39,517 nt of DNA from DASVAL01 sp035649575 (GTDB taxonomy: Bacteria > Planctomycetota > UBA1135 > UBA2386), in the NCBI GenBank assembly GCA_035649575.1, contig DASRJH010000134.1, positions 1 through 39,517 of the forward strand, given 5' to 3'. Made by a program: the position numbers and the translations under genes. Below are positions 7,766 to 15,531 of this stretch, piece by piece (within the stretch, counting starts at the first letter, position 1; every line of letters starts with the position of its first letter). The notes under the pieces are model-generated. The model searched no databases. It was not told the DNA's origin and was given only the letters and a program-made list of their open reading frames with translations.

Positions 7766-10414
7766 ATGAACGAGAGGCTCTCACTGCTCGCCGTGCTCCT
7801 ACTGCTGGGCGGCGCGGTCGTTGCAGCAATGCTGTGGCTGTCGGGCGCCGCGGAAACCCTGCATCCGACCGCGGCCATCGAAGAGCCACTGGCCGCCGTC
7901 GCGGCATCGCCGGCGGCCCCGCATGCGGCAGTGGTCGAGGCAACCACGCCGGCGAGCGCGGCGGTGATGCGCGACGCCGCGGCTGCAGGCGCGGCCACGC
8001 CGATCCCGCTCCCCGAGGACGCGTTGTGGATCGCGATCACGGTCGTCGACAAGGCGACCGGAACGCCCGTTCCGGGTGCGACCGTGCACTGGTTCGACTA
8101 CGAGACGGCACATCGGCTCGCGCAGGACGCGTCGCTGAGTCAACAGCAGCGCAGCATCGTCGAGAACGACGCGGAACGGTGGGCCGAGCAGTACGGTTGG
8201 CACACGACGGCGGACAACCTCGGTGTCGCGCGCGTGGCCATCGGCGACGCGGCAACCGTCGTGGCCCGCTGCGACTCGCGCTACGGCACGCTCGACCTGC
8301 AGCGGAACACCATAGCACCGCGAGAGGGATATCGCCTGCTCCTCGCTGCGGACGTCGAGGTTCTCGTGCAGGTGCTCGACGATCGCGGCGCGCCGGCAGC
8401 CGACGTGATGATCGCCCTCGCCGTGTATGCCAGCAATGGCGACTTCGAGAACATGTGGAACTGGGCGCCGATCGCCGCGACCGCTGCCCCCGACGGCATC
8501 GCGCGCGTGCGACACCTGCAGACGATCGCGTCGTCGCGCGACGCACCGGCAGACAAGCAGTGGCGCGTGCGGACCGTGCTGCCGGGGCATCCCGACCCCG
8601 GCGTGTCGTTGTCGCTCACCGAGCCACCCGCCGAACCGATCGTGCTGCGCTTGCCACCGTGTGGCCGCGTGCGCGCGCGCGCCGAATTCGCGGGGCAGCC
8701 GATGTTCGGCATGAAGTCCGCCTACCTCGACAACGGGGAAGGCGAAGCCGCGGGCCAGGGTTGGGCCATCGAGCGCCTCGCCGATGCCGATGGCTGGGTG
8801 CGTTTCCCGCGCGTGCCGCTCGGGCGTCGCTACCTCGCGGTCACGGATTCCATCGGCACCATGCGCGCGAACTTCGCCGGTCCGCTCACGACCGACCAGG
8901 AGGTCGTGGTCGTGCTGACCCCGGACCGCAACGACATCCTGCTGCGCGGTCGCATCGTCGACGAAGAACGGCACCCGGTCGCCGCGCAGCGCTTCCAGGT
9001 CCAGGCCCGCGGGCAGCAGTTCCGTTCGAACTCGGTCTTCGCGACCGACGCGTCGGGCGCCTTCCTCGTGCTGCTCGGACCGGCCCGCGCCGACAACCGC
9101 GTCGACCAGCTCGGGTTCATGCCGATCGGACGCGAGGGCGTGCAGAAGCGCGCCGACGCGCCACCGCGCGAACTGCGCAGCGGCGTCGAGGATCTCGGCG
9201 AGTTGGTCTTGAGCGGAGGCACGCTGCTCGCCGCAGGTCACTTCCGCAGCGGCGGCTCGCCGCACCAGAAGCGCGTCTCGTTCTGGATGGAACGGCGCGA
9301 CACAGCCACCGGCCGCGGCGAACGTTGGCGGCGCCAACAAGGCACGCTGAACAACCAGAGCGAAGATCGCTTCGAGGTGCGCGGCACCGTGCCGCCGGCC
9401 ACCTACCGGTTGCGCTTCCACGCCGAAGGCTGCCTGCCGATCGACCCGCTCCCGTTCACCGTGGGAGCCACCGATCTGACCGTGGACATCGGTGTCGGTC
9501 ATGCGCTCGCCGCGAGCGTGCTGCTGCCCGACCAGACTCCCGAGACCGACCTCGAGGCCGTGCTCGTGCCAGCAGATCTCGCCGGCAAGGTTGCGACCGC
9601 GCGCGAGAACGCCGGTCGCCAAGGCCAGGCGCACCCGTGGGGCGGCGAGGGTGGGCGCTACAACCTGCAGTGGAACGCGCTGCCCGCCGGCAGCTACGCG
9701 CTCGAGCTGCGGCTCTGGACGCAGACATCGCCGCTGCTCACGGTGCCGGACGTGCAGGTGCCCGCACCCGCGGGCGGCGACCCGCGTCTCGTCGACCTCG
9801 ATCTGCGCGCGCTCGTACGCGTGCTGCGGGTCGATCTGCTCGACGCTGACGGCAAGCCGCTCGAGCACGTCGATGGTGTCGTCTTCCCCGCGGGGCAGAA
9901 CCCACAGGCCGAATGGCTCGGCTACCGCATCGACGATGCGTCGTCGCGACTGCTCGTGAAGCCCGGCCCGATCGAGTTGATCGTCGCCGTGGAAGGTCAT
10001 CGTCCGACGCCGGCACTCGCCGCGGGCGACCTGCTGCAAGTGCGGCTCGATGCCTGGCCGACCATCGCGCTCACGTTCGCCGACGTGCCGCCATTGCCGC
10101 CGAAGGTGAGCCTCGTCGCCTCGTTCGAGCCAACCGAGAAGAGCGACCTCGCCTGGCGATCACAAGGGGACTCGGGCAACCGGCACGAGCTGCTGCACAG
10201 CCGCGGCTACGTGACGGTCACTGATGGCAAGGCCGACGTGCCGATCGGCGACGGCCCGCACACGCTGCGGCTGCGCCTGCAAGGCAACCGCCGCTCCATT
10301 GCGCTCGAGCTTCCCGCGCGGCAGTTCCTTTCGACCGACGGGCAAGCACGGGTCGTCGTGCCCCCCGAGCAGTGGCCGAAGGCGCTCGAGGCCATGAAGC
10401 AACCGCCGAAGTAG
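7766..10414 (+). CDS. Membrane-anchored surface protein with carboxypeptidase-regulatory-like modules
   Basis: An 882-residue protein. The ATG at 7766 gives an N-terminal signal anchor (residues 5-26, LSLLAVLLLLGGAVVAAMLW), followed by an alanine/proline-rich stalk (residues 30-85) and a long exported region. Repeated beta-sandwich modules of the carboxypeptidase-regulatory (transthyretin-like) kind are visible: IAITVVDKATGTPVPGATV, VLVQVLDDRGAPAADVMIAL, LLRGRIVDEERHPVAAQRF and LRVDLLDADGKPLEHV. The lengths around them (DGIARVRHL, GSYALELRL) fit the same fold. No peptidase catalytic domain is present. The exported part resembles that of the sigma-factor fusion at 11812, but this protein has no cytoplasmic domain of note. 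Likely role: adhesion or sensing at the envelope (inference). The upstream in-frame extension lacks protein character and overlaps the divergent gene. Confidence 0.85.
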   Translation: MNERLSLLAVLLLLGGAVVAAMLWLSGAAETLHPTAAIEEPLAAVAASPAAPHAAVVEATTPASAAVMRDAAAAGAATPIPLPEDALWIAITVVDKATGTPVPGATVHWFDYETAHRLAQDASLSQQQRSIVENDAERWAEQYGWHTTADNLGVARVAIGDAATVVARCDSRYGTLDLQRNTIAPREGYRLLLAADVEVLVQVLDDRGAPAADVMIALAVYASNGDFENMWNWAPIAATAAPDGIARVRHLQTIASSRDAPADKQWRVRTVLPGHPDPGVSLSLTEPPAEPIVLRLPPCGRVRARAEFAGQPMFGMKSAYLDNGEGEAAGQGWAIERLADADGWVRFPRVPLGRRYLAVTDSIGTMRANFAGPLTTDQEVVVVLTPDRNDILLRGRIVDEERHPVAAQRFQVQARGQQFRSNSVFATDASGAFLVLLGPARADNRVDQLGFMPIGREGVQKRADAPPRELRSGVEDLGELVLSGGTLLAAGHFRSGGSPHQKRVSFWMERRDTATGRGERWRRQQGTLNNQSEDRFEVRGTVPPATYRLRFHAEGCLPIDPLPFTVGATDLTVDIGVGHALAASVLLPDQTPETDLEAVLVPADLAGKVATARENAGRQGQAHPWGGEGGRYNLQWNALPAGSYALELRLWTQTSPLLTVPDVQVPAPAGGDPRLVDLDLRALVRVLRVDLLDADGKPLEHVDGVVFPAGQNPQAEWLGYRIDDASSRLLVKPGPIELIVAVEGHRPTPALAAGDLLQVRLDAWPTIALTFADVPPLPPKVSLVASFEPTEKSDLAWRSQGDSGNRHELLHSRGYVTVTDGKADVPIGDGPHTLRLRLQGNRRSIALELPARQFLSTDGQARVVVPPEQWPKALEAMKQPPK

Positions 10415-10473
10415 CACGCGGCGCTCGGCGCAGCAGCTCCACGAGCGCATCGATTCGCGGTCCCCGCGCTGTA

Positions 10474-10949
10474 CTACTCGTCCGCTCCTTCCTCTCCTTC
10501 CTCCCAGGCTTCGAGCAGTTCCTTCGTCACGACCTGCACTCCGACGCTCCTCGCCGCCGCGCAGAGGTCGCCGTCGAGGCTCCCCAAGGGCACACCAAGC
10601 CTCTTGGCCAACTCGAGGTAGAGGGCGTCGTAGTGGTGAGCCCGGACTCTCGGGCGAGCTTGGCAACTGCGCCGAAGGTTGTCTCCTGGGTCGTCCAGTC
10701 GATGACCACGGGGAGCCTTCCGACGAAGGCGAGAAACGCCGATGTCTCGTCGGCGGTGAGTTTGTGCTCGCGCCGCCCAGTTCTTTCCTTCGCCACGAAC
10801 GCGTTCGCCACCTCGCCGAGCCACACGCCCGGCACGACCGCGACGCCCTCGTGCAGTAGCTCCAGCACGGCATCCGAAAGCTCAGCTGCCTCTTCTTCTC
10901 CAACGCAGCTCGCGACCGTGATGCTTGCGTCGAGGACGACGCGCTTCAC
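10474..10949 (-). pseudogene. PIN-domain toxin (VapC-like), broken by a one-base frameshift
   Basis: The GTG at 10949 starts MKRVVLDASITVASCVGEEE, with the first acidic residue of the PIN active site (LDAS) and a second in WLGEVANAFV. This frame runs well to ARESGLTT near 10632 and then becomes nonsense. The neighbouring frame picks up at once with YDALYLELAKRLGVPLGSLDGDLCAAARSVGVQVV, which is the PIN C-terminal half with its remaining acidic residues, and stops at 10474. One base lost in the run CTCACCACTAC (plus-strand 10629-10639) explains it, and restoring one base gives a 158-residue protein of normal length. So this is a recent pseudogene or a sequence error. The start overlaps the antitoxin stop in a GTGA. 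If intact it would be an RNase of a type II toxin-antitoxin system. Confidence 0.85.
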
Positions 10950-11248
10950 CTACGGCCTGCCTTGATCGCCGCGCGAATGTCCTTGCGGCTCATCGAAGCT
11001 CCTCGCGAGGCGACCACGCCGCGCAGCCGTCGAATGCCGTCGATGGCCTCTCTCACCTCTGAGCGGTCGAAGCTCTCGTTCTCGAGCCTCTTCACGAGCG
11101 CAGCTTCCGTCTGCTCGGCTGCCGCGCGGCGCTCGTCCTCGCGAACGAGCTCGCGGATGTATTCGCTGACTGAGCTGTAGCGCGCCTTCGCTCGCGCCTC
11201 GACGAAGCGCCGGAGCGCCTCGGGGAGCGAGATGTTCATGGTCGCCAT
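10946..11248 (-). CDS. Ribbon-helix-helix antitoxin (ParD/CopG type)
   Basis: A 100-residue DNA-binding antitoxin. The N-terminus MATMNISLPEALRRFVEA is the ribbon strand and first helix typical of ParD-like proteins, followed by YSSVSEYIRELVRED, the second helix. The C-terminal half (EAALVKRLENESFDRSEVREAIDGIRRLR) would bind the toxin. The ATG at 11248 is chosen because MATMN matches the family start; an upstream ATG at 11269 adds seven residues. The stop overlaps the GTG of the PIN toxin by GTGA, so the two are translationally coupled. An inverted repeat at 11282-11319 just upstream is a likely self-operator. The pairing of an RHH antitoxin with a PIN toxin is a known combination. The antitoxin itself looks intact although the toxin is frameshifted. 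Confidence 0.88.
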   Translation of the reverse strand: MATMNISLPEALRRFVEARAKARYSSVSEYIRELVREDERRAAAEQTEAALVKRLENESFDRSEVREAIDGIRRLRGVVASRGASMSRKDIRAAIKAGRR

Positions 11249-11281
11249 GCGGTCGTGGCTCGCGTCCATGAGGACAGTCTA

Positions 11282-11319
11282 CTGCGATGGCAACTGGATG
11301 GCAAGTCATGCCATCGCAG
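11282..11319. promoter_or_regulatory. Inverted repeat, probable autoregulatory operator of the toxin-antitoxin operon
   Basis: Arms CTGCGATGGCA (11282-11292) and TGCCATCGCAG (11309-11319) are perfect 11-bp complements separated by 16 bp. A third GATGGCA lies inside the spacer at 11297-11303. It sits 34 bp upstream of the chosen antitoxin start, where RHH antitoxins bind repeated short sites to repress their own operon. The role is inferred from position. Confidence 0.65.
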
Positions 11320-11560
11320 GAAGTCTCGGACGGAGGCCATCTCGACATCTTGACCGCCGATCAGGGCCCAAAGTTCGGAGTCAAGGCATCGAACATATCC
11401 GCCTCTTCGGAGCGCTGCACGCGTGAGCAGAGGCCTCGCAGGTCGAGGACGACTGGGTCCTCGGGTGCAAAGACCGAGGGGTCACGACTCGGGATGACTC
11501 GGGAAGCACGCCCTTGCGCGACCTCGGACCGGCACCCACGATGCGGCGCCAGCAAGCCTT

Positions 11561-11773
11561 GTGAACCCGTCTCCCATCAAGAAGGTCTGGATCGAGGCCG
11601 GCTGCATTTCGTGCAAGCTCTGCCAGGACATCGCGCCGCAGGTCTTCCTCGTCGCCGATGACAAGGACTGTGTCGTGATCGCGGATGCGGCGAGGCATTT
11701 CGTCGCGCTGCGCGAGGACATCGAACAGGCTGCCCGCGACTGCCCGGTCGAGGTCATCAAGGTCGCGACCTAG
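11561..11773 (+). CDS. Small single-cluster ferredoxin
   Basis: A 70-residue electron-transfer protein starting with GTG at 11561. The cysteine pattern is CISCKLCQDIAP (Cys-x2-Cys-x2-Cys) plus a distant DCPVEVIKV near the C-terminus. Together these four cysteines bind one 4Fe-4S cluster, as in monocluster bacterial ferredoxins that end in a C-P-V/T-x-x-I motif. An acidic middle (VADDKDCVVIADA) is typical of the family. It carries no tag for a particular partner. It lies 38 bp before the promoterless-looking start of the sigma-factor fusion gene, but a separate promoter sits in that gap, so the two need not share transcription. The stop is at 11771. Confidence 0.9.
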   Translation: MNPSPIKKVWIEAGCISCKLCQDIAPQVFLVADDKDCVVIADAARHFVALREDIEQAARDCPVEVIKVAT

Positions 11774-11774
11774 G

Positions 11775-11802
11775 TTGCCGGCCCCCGGCGTCCATCTATA
11801 GT
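11775..11802 (+). promoter_or_regulatory. Housekeeping-type promoter for the sigma-factor fusion gene
   Basis: TTGCCG at 11775-11780 and TATAGT at 11797-11802 are separated by 16 bp, close to the sigma-70 consensus (four and five of six). The expected start of transcription falls within a few bases of the ATG at 11812, so the mRNA would be leaderless or nearly so, consistent with the lack of a ribosome-binding site. Confidence 0.6.
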
Positions 11803-11811
11803 CGCGCGGCC

Positions 11812-14691
11812 ATGCCCGCTGCCGACCTCGACCGCCTGTTCGAAGAGATCCGCCGAACGCGCGATCCCGAGTTGCTCGCCACGCTGTTCGAGCGCACGGC
11901 GCCGTGGCTGCTGCACCGCGCGCGGCTGTTGCTGCGCCCCGCGAACCTCGCCGAGGACGTGGTGCAGGATCTGTTCCTCGGCCTGCTCGAGAACGGTCAC
12001 GGCTGCGAGCCCGGCCCGCCGTGCCTGCCCTACCTGGTCGGAATGCTGCATCGCCGCGCGGCGCGCGTGCGGCGGCAGGAGACACGCACGCTGGCGCAGA
12101 GCCTGCGCGAGGCGGCTGGTTCCGAGGGCGGGCCGGTCGACGCCGCGATCGGCGCCGAGGGTCGAGTCACGGTGCGCCACGCGATCGACTCGCTGCCGGA
12201 GCCCTACCGCCAGGTCGTGCGCCGGTTCCTCGCGCAACAGTCGCCTGCGCAGATCGGCCGCGAGCTCGGCCGCACGCCGAATGCCGTGCGCGTACAGCTG
12301 CACCGCGGTCTGCGCCTGTTGCGCTCCACGCTGCCGCCCGGCCTCGCGATGGTGCTGTGGACCGTTCCGGCTTCGCCTCTTCCCGCGCAGGCGCCCTGGC
12401 GGCGGCCCGTGCAACTCGGCGCCGCCGCGATGCTCGCCGTCGGTGCACTCGCAATCTGGTTCGGCACCGCCGCGAGTTCCGCCGACGCCGTTGCCGCGAG
12501 CACCGTCGCGGCAGCAGGCCCGGTTTCCGCGGCAGCGAAGCCTGCCGGCTCTCAGGACGGAACGGCCCCGCCCGCAGCGCGCGCGGAGGCCGCGACCGCA
12601 GGCAATGGGGTGCTCGTGCTCGAACTGCGGTACGCCGACGGCACGCCGGCCGCGTCGGTCGGCGTGCTTGCGCATCCGGCCGGCCGCGATCCCGACTTCG
12701 GCGCCACGTGCGTTGTCAGCGAGACCGACGGCCGTGTGATCCTGCGCGACCTGCCCGCGGGACCGATTGCGGTCCTGATCGATCGCGGTCTGCAGCTCTG
12801 CTGCTCGGTGCCAGGAGCCACGCCAACGCCGCAGGTCGTCACGCTGCCCGAAGGCGTCGACGTGACCGGCATCGTGCGCGATGCAGCAGGCCAGCCGGCC
12901 GCGGGTGCCGGCATCTGGTTGTGCCGCGACCGGCGTTGTCCGTCGGAAGGCTGTGTCGTCGCTCACGCGGGCGACGACGGCCGCTTCGTGTTGCGCGGCG
13001 TGCAGGAGATGGCGCTGCTGGGCGCGGTGCGCGAGGGGTCGATCCCGTCGCTGCTGCACGCGATCGGTTCGCGCCCCGGCGAAGCGGAGCTCGTGCTCGG
13101 CGGCGAGGGCGCCCGCATGAGCGGGCGCGTGCTCGGGCCGAACGGCGCTCCGGTCGCCGGCGCCTGCGTTCGCATCGCGCGCCATCCACGCGCGGTCTTC
13201 GAGATGCCGAGCGGCCGTGAGACGGTGCCCGTGCACCCGTGTGCCATCGCGTGCACCGACGCCGCCGGCGTCTTCAAGGTCGCGGACCTGCCGCCAGGGC
13301 CGATGCAGGTGCTCGTCCGCGCGCCACGGCACCGCACGGGGCTCGAATCGATCGTGCTCGCGCCCGGCAAAGAGCAGCGGGTCGAGCTGCGCCTGCACGC
13401 AGGAATGGACCTCGACGGCGAGGTCCGCGACCAGGACGGCTTGCCGATCGGCAATGCGAGCGTGCTCGCGCGCGGGCTCGCGCGCAGCGCGTGGGCCAGC
13501 GTGTCCACGGCTCCCGACGGGTCGTTCGCGCTTGCGGGTCTGGATCCGTTCCGCGTGCTGCTCGAGGTCGACGCGCCGGGCTTCGTTCCGGCCTCCGTGC
13601 CGGTCGCGCGCGACGCGGGCCGGGTCTCGGTCGTGCTGCACGCGGAGGCACGCGTCGTGCTGCGCCTGCAGGACGCTTCGGGTAGAGCAGCCAGAGCACC
13701 CGAATGGGAGCTCGCTGCCCGCCCGAGGCACGCGGCGCAGGGTCAGATTCCGGAGCCCTTCGAGTCCGATGGCGACGGCTTCGTCGCCGCCGGCGAGTCG
13801 GCCAACGGCCCGTTCGTGGTGCGCAGACAAGGCACCCAGGTCTGGCTGCGCGCGGAACCAGTGGCCACGCCGAACCTGCTGCGCATCCCCGCTGCCGCCG
13901 AAACCGGAGGCGCTCTCTTGTTGTCGCTTGCAGGAGCGACGCCGGAGCAGCGGGCCGACGTGCTGCTCGTGATCGTGCGCGACGGCGTGCTGCAGACGAT
14001 CGCCCCCGCGGACGCGTCGCCCGAGCTGCTGGACTTCGGCCGCGTGCCGTTCGGCGACAACCGCGCGGTGCTCTTCTCGCGCACAGGGCTGCTGCCGACT
14101 GTCGACCTCGGAGTCATTGCAGTCACAGCGAATGCCGCACCGCTCACGGTCACCCTGCCCGAGTACGGCTGGCTGCGCTACCGCCTGCAGCGCACCGACC
14201 GGGAGCCCGTGATGCAGTGCCAGGCCTTCGTCGCCGACGAGCGCGGCATGCAGGTGCCGCTGCGTGGGCCGGACGGGCGTTTGGCGCTCGCCGCGGGTCG
14301 CTACCAGCTCTGGGCCAGCAGCCTGTCGTTCCCGACTTTCGGCCACGCATTCGAAGTCGTGGCATCGCAGGAGACCGTGCTCGACCTCGAAGTGAACCCC
14401 GGCAAGGTACGGCACGTGGCCTTCCGGCTGCCGGCCGACGCGGACCCGCAGCAGAGCCGCGCGCGCGTGCGTGGAGCCGGCGACCGCGGCGGCGAGGAGG
14501 ACTTCCCGATCGCGAACCGCGGCTTCGACACGACGGCCGATGGCCTCTGCTACACGACGCTCGTGCTCGGCGAGGGCGAGTATCTGCTCGACGTGCGGTG
14601 CGGGGACCGTGCGTTCCGCAGCCGGTTCGGCGTGGCCGGGGAGGACGGCGTGGCGGAACCGATCGAAGTCGAGCTGCGCGCGGAACGCTGA
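11812..14691 (+). CDS. ECF sigma factor fused through a membrane helix to an exported carboxypeptidase-regulatory-like region
   Basis: A 959-residue single polypeptide. Residues 1-65 hold sigma region 2 (LLRPANLAEDVVQDLFLGLLE, shown here in part, near 40-60). Residues about 122-175 hold region 4 (SLPEPYRQVVRRFLAQQ, then the recognition helix AQIGRELGRTPNAVRVQLHRG). A helix at about 201-222 (LGAAAMLAVGALAIWFGTAA) follows, then an alanine-rich stalk and about 700 residues of repeated beta modules: VTGIVRDAAGQPAAGAGIWL, MSGRVLGPNGAPVAGACVRI and LDGEVRDQDGLPIGNASVL. By topology the sigma domain is cytoplasmic and the modules lie outside. There is no separate anti-sigma gene. It could act as a one-protein sensor whose sigma part is held at the membrane until signalled or cleaved; that is inference. 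C-terminally extended ECFs are known in planctomycetes. I find no frameshift joining two genes: the frame is continuous. Confidence 0.92.
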   Translation: MPAADLDRLFEEIRRTRDPELLATLFERTAPWLLHRARLLLRPANLAEDVVQDLFLGLLENGHGCEPGPPCLPYLVGMLHRRAARVRRQETRTLAQSLREAAGSEGGPVDAAIGAEGRVTVRHAIDSLPEPYRQVVRRFLAQQSPAQIGRELGRTPNAVRVQLHRGLRLLRSTLPPGLAMVLWTVPASPLPAQAPWRRPVQLGAAAMLAVGALAIWFGTAASSADAVAASTVAAAGPVSAAAKPAGSQDGTAPPAARAEAATAGNGVLVLELRYADGTPAASVGVLAHPAGRDPDFGATCVVSETDGRVILRDLPAGPIAVLIDRGLQLCCSVPGATPTPQVVTLPEGVDVTGIVRDAAGQPAAGAGIWLCRDRRCPSEGCVVAHAGDDGRFVLRGVQEMALLGAVREGSIPSLLHAIGSRPGEAELVLGGEGARMSGRVLGPNGAPVAGACVRIARHPRAVFEMPSGRETVPVHPCAIACTDAAGVFKVADLPPGPMQVLVRAPRHRTGLESIVLAPGKEQRVELRLHAGMDLDGEVRDQDGLPIGNASVLARGLARSAWASVSTAPDGSFALAGLDPFRVLLEVDAPGFVPASVPVARDAGRVSVVLHAEARVVLRLQDASGRAARAPEWELAARPRHAAQGQIPEPFESDGDGFVAAGESANGPFVVRRQGTQVWLRAEPVATPNLLRIPAAAETGGALLLSLAGATPEQRADVLLVIVRDGVLQTIAPADASPELLDFGRVPFGDNRAVLFSRTGLLPTVDLGVIAVTANAAPLTVTLPEYGWLRYRLQRTDREPVMQCQAFVADERGMQVPLRGPDGRLALAAGRYQLWASSLSFPTFGHAFEVVASQETVLDLEVNPGKVRHVAFRLPADADPQQSRARVRGAGDRGGEEDFPIANRGFDTTADGLCYTTLVLGEGEYLLDVRCGDRAFRSRFGVAGEDGVAEPIEVELRAER

Positions 14692-14778
14692 CCGGCGGCG
14701 GGCAGGGGATTGCGTAATGCCGGGCCCCGCTGCGGCAAACCAAGGCCGCAGCAACTCTCTGCTCACGCGACCCTGGCC

Positions 14779-15516
14779 ATGCACGTGATATCCGCCTTCC
14801 ACCACAGCAGCTTCTCGTTCGTACTGGCAACGTGCCTAGGAGCGGTCTCGTCGACCGCACAGTCTCAGTCAACCGTAGTGATTCCGAACGGAGCGGCCAC
14901 CACCGAGGGCAACGACTTCAACAATTTCCCCTGGGGCCGCGGGGGCAGCGGGTTGCTGCACCAATGCATCTACGACGCGGTGAACTTCACGGCGCAGGGC
15001 ATCAACCACCCGATCACGATCACGCGTCTGCGCTGGCGACCCGACGACATGCGCTCGTCGGCCGCGTCGAGCTACTCGGTCGGCGGCACGGTGAAGCTGT
15101 CGACGTGCCCGCTCGCTTCGACTGCGGTGACGCAGACGTTCGCGAACCAGCGCGGCCCCGACGTCACGACCGTGTTCTCGGGCCCCGTGTCGTGGCCGGC
15201 GTTCGCGGCTACGCCGGGTCCTTGCCCGTTCCACATCGACATCCCGCTGACCTCGCCGTTCACCTACGACCCGACCCTCGGCGGCCTGAACATCGAAGCC
15301 GATCCAGGGCTTCACGGGTTCGGCGGCGAGTTCCTGCTGGACGCCTCGCAGCCGCTGGTCGCCTTCACGGGGGCTGTGAACTACTCGTTCGCGATCCCCC
15401 CGGATTCCTCGTTTGCGGGCACCAGGCTCGCGCTCCAGGCCGTGCGCCTCGACCTGATCGGCGGCTCGCCGACCTTCGTGCCGATGAACGCGGTGATGCT
15501 GTGGCTGGGCCTGTGA
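14779..15516 (+). CDS. Exported protein of unknown function
   Basis: A 245-residue protein with a signal peptide (MHVISAFHHSSFSFVLATCLGA, then SSTAQSQ). The ATG at 14779 is preferred over the frame's earlier start, which has no protein character. The mature part is rich in Ser, Thr, Gly and aromatic residues and looks all-beta: TVVIPNGAATTEGNDFNNFP at the mature N-terminus, then INHPITITRLRWRPDD, PCPFHIDIPLTSPFTYDP, LNIEADPGLHGFGGEF and a hydrophobic C-terminus MNAVMLWLGL. I do not recognise a family and see no catalytic motif. The beta content and signal peptide suggest a secreted or surface protein. It follows the sigma fusion on the same strand after 87 bp and converges on metH with a 15-bp gap. 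Confidence 0.75.
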   Translation: MHVISAFHHSSFSFVLATCLGAVSSTAQSQSTVVIPNGAATTEGNDFNNFPWGRGGSGLLHQCIYDAVNFTAQGINHPITITRLRWRPDDMRSSAASSYSVGGTVKLSTCPLASTAVTQTFANQRGPDVTTVFSGPVSWPAFAATPGPCPFHIDIPLTSPFTYDPTLGGLNIEADPGLHGFGGEFLLDASQPLVAFTGAVNYSFAIPPDSSFAGTRLALQAVRLDLIGGSPTFVPMNAVMLWLGL

Positions 15517-15531
15517 TCGCGGCGCGCCGGT

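Noticed and set aside
5373..7769. Long plus-strand open frame across the paralogous pair
   Set aside because: Composition is His/Arg-rich without any family features; it is antisense to two genes with signal peptides and mutual similarity.
7799..10039. Minus-strand open frame of about 750 codons
   Set aside because: Antisense of the 882-residue surface protein, typical of high-GC DNA.
11561..14691. Ferredoxin and sigma fusion as one operon
   Set aside because: A promoter-like TTGCCG-16-TATAGT lies between them, so co-transcription is not required.
11770..14805. Minus-strand open frame of about 1000 codons
   Set aside because: Antisense of the sigma fusion; no motif, whereas the plus frame has sigma regions and repeats.
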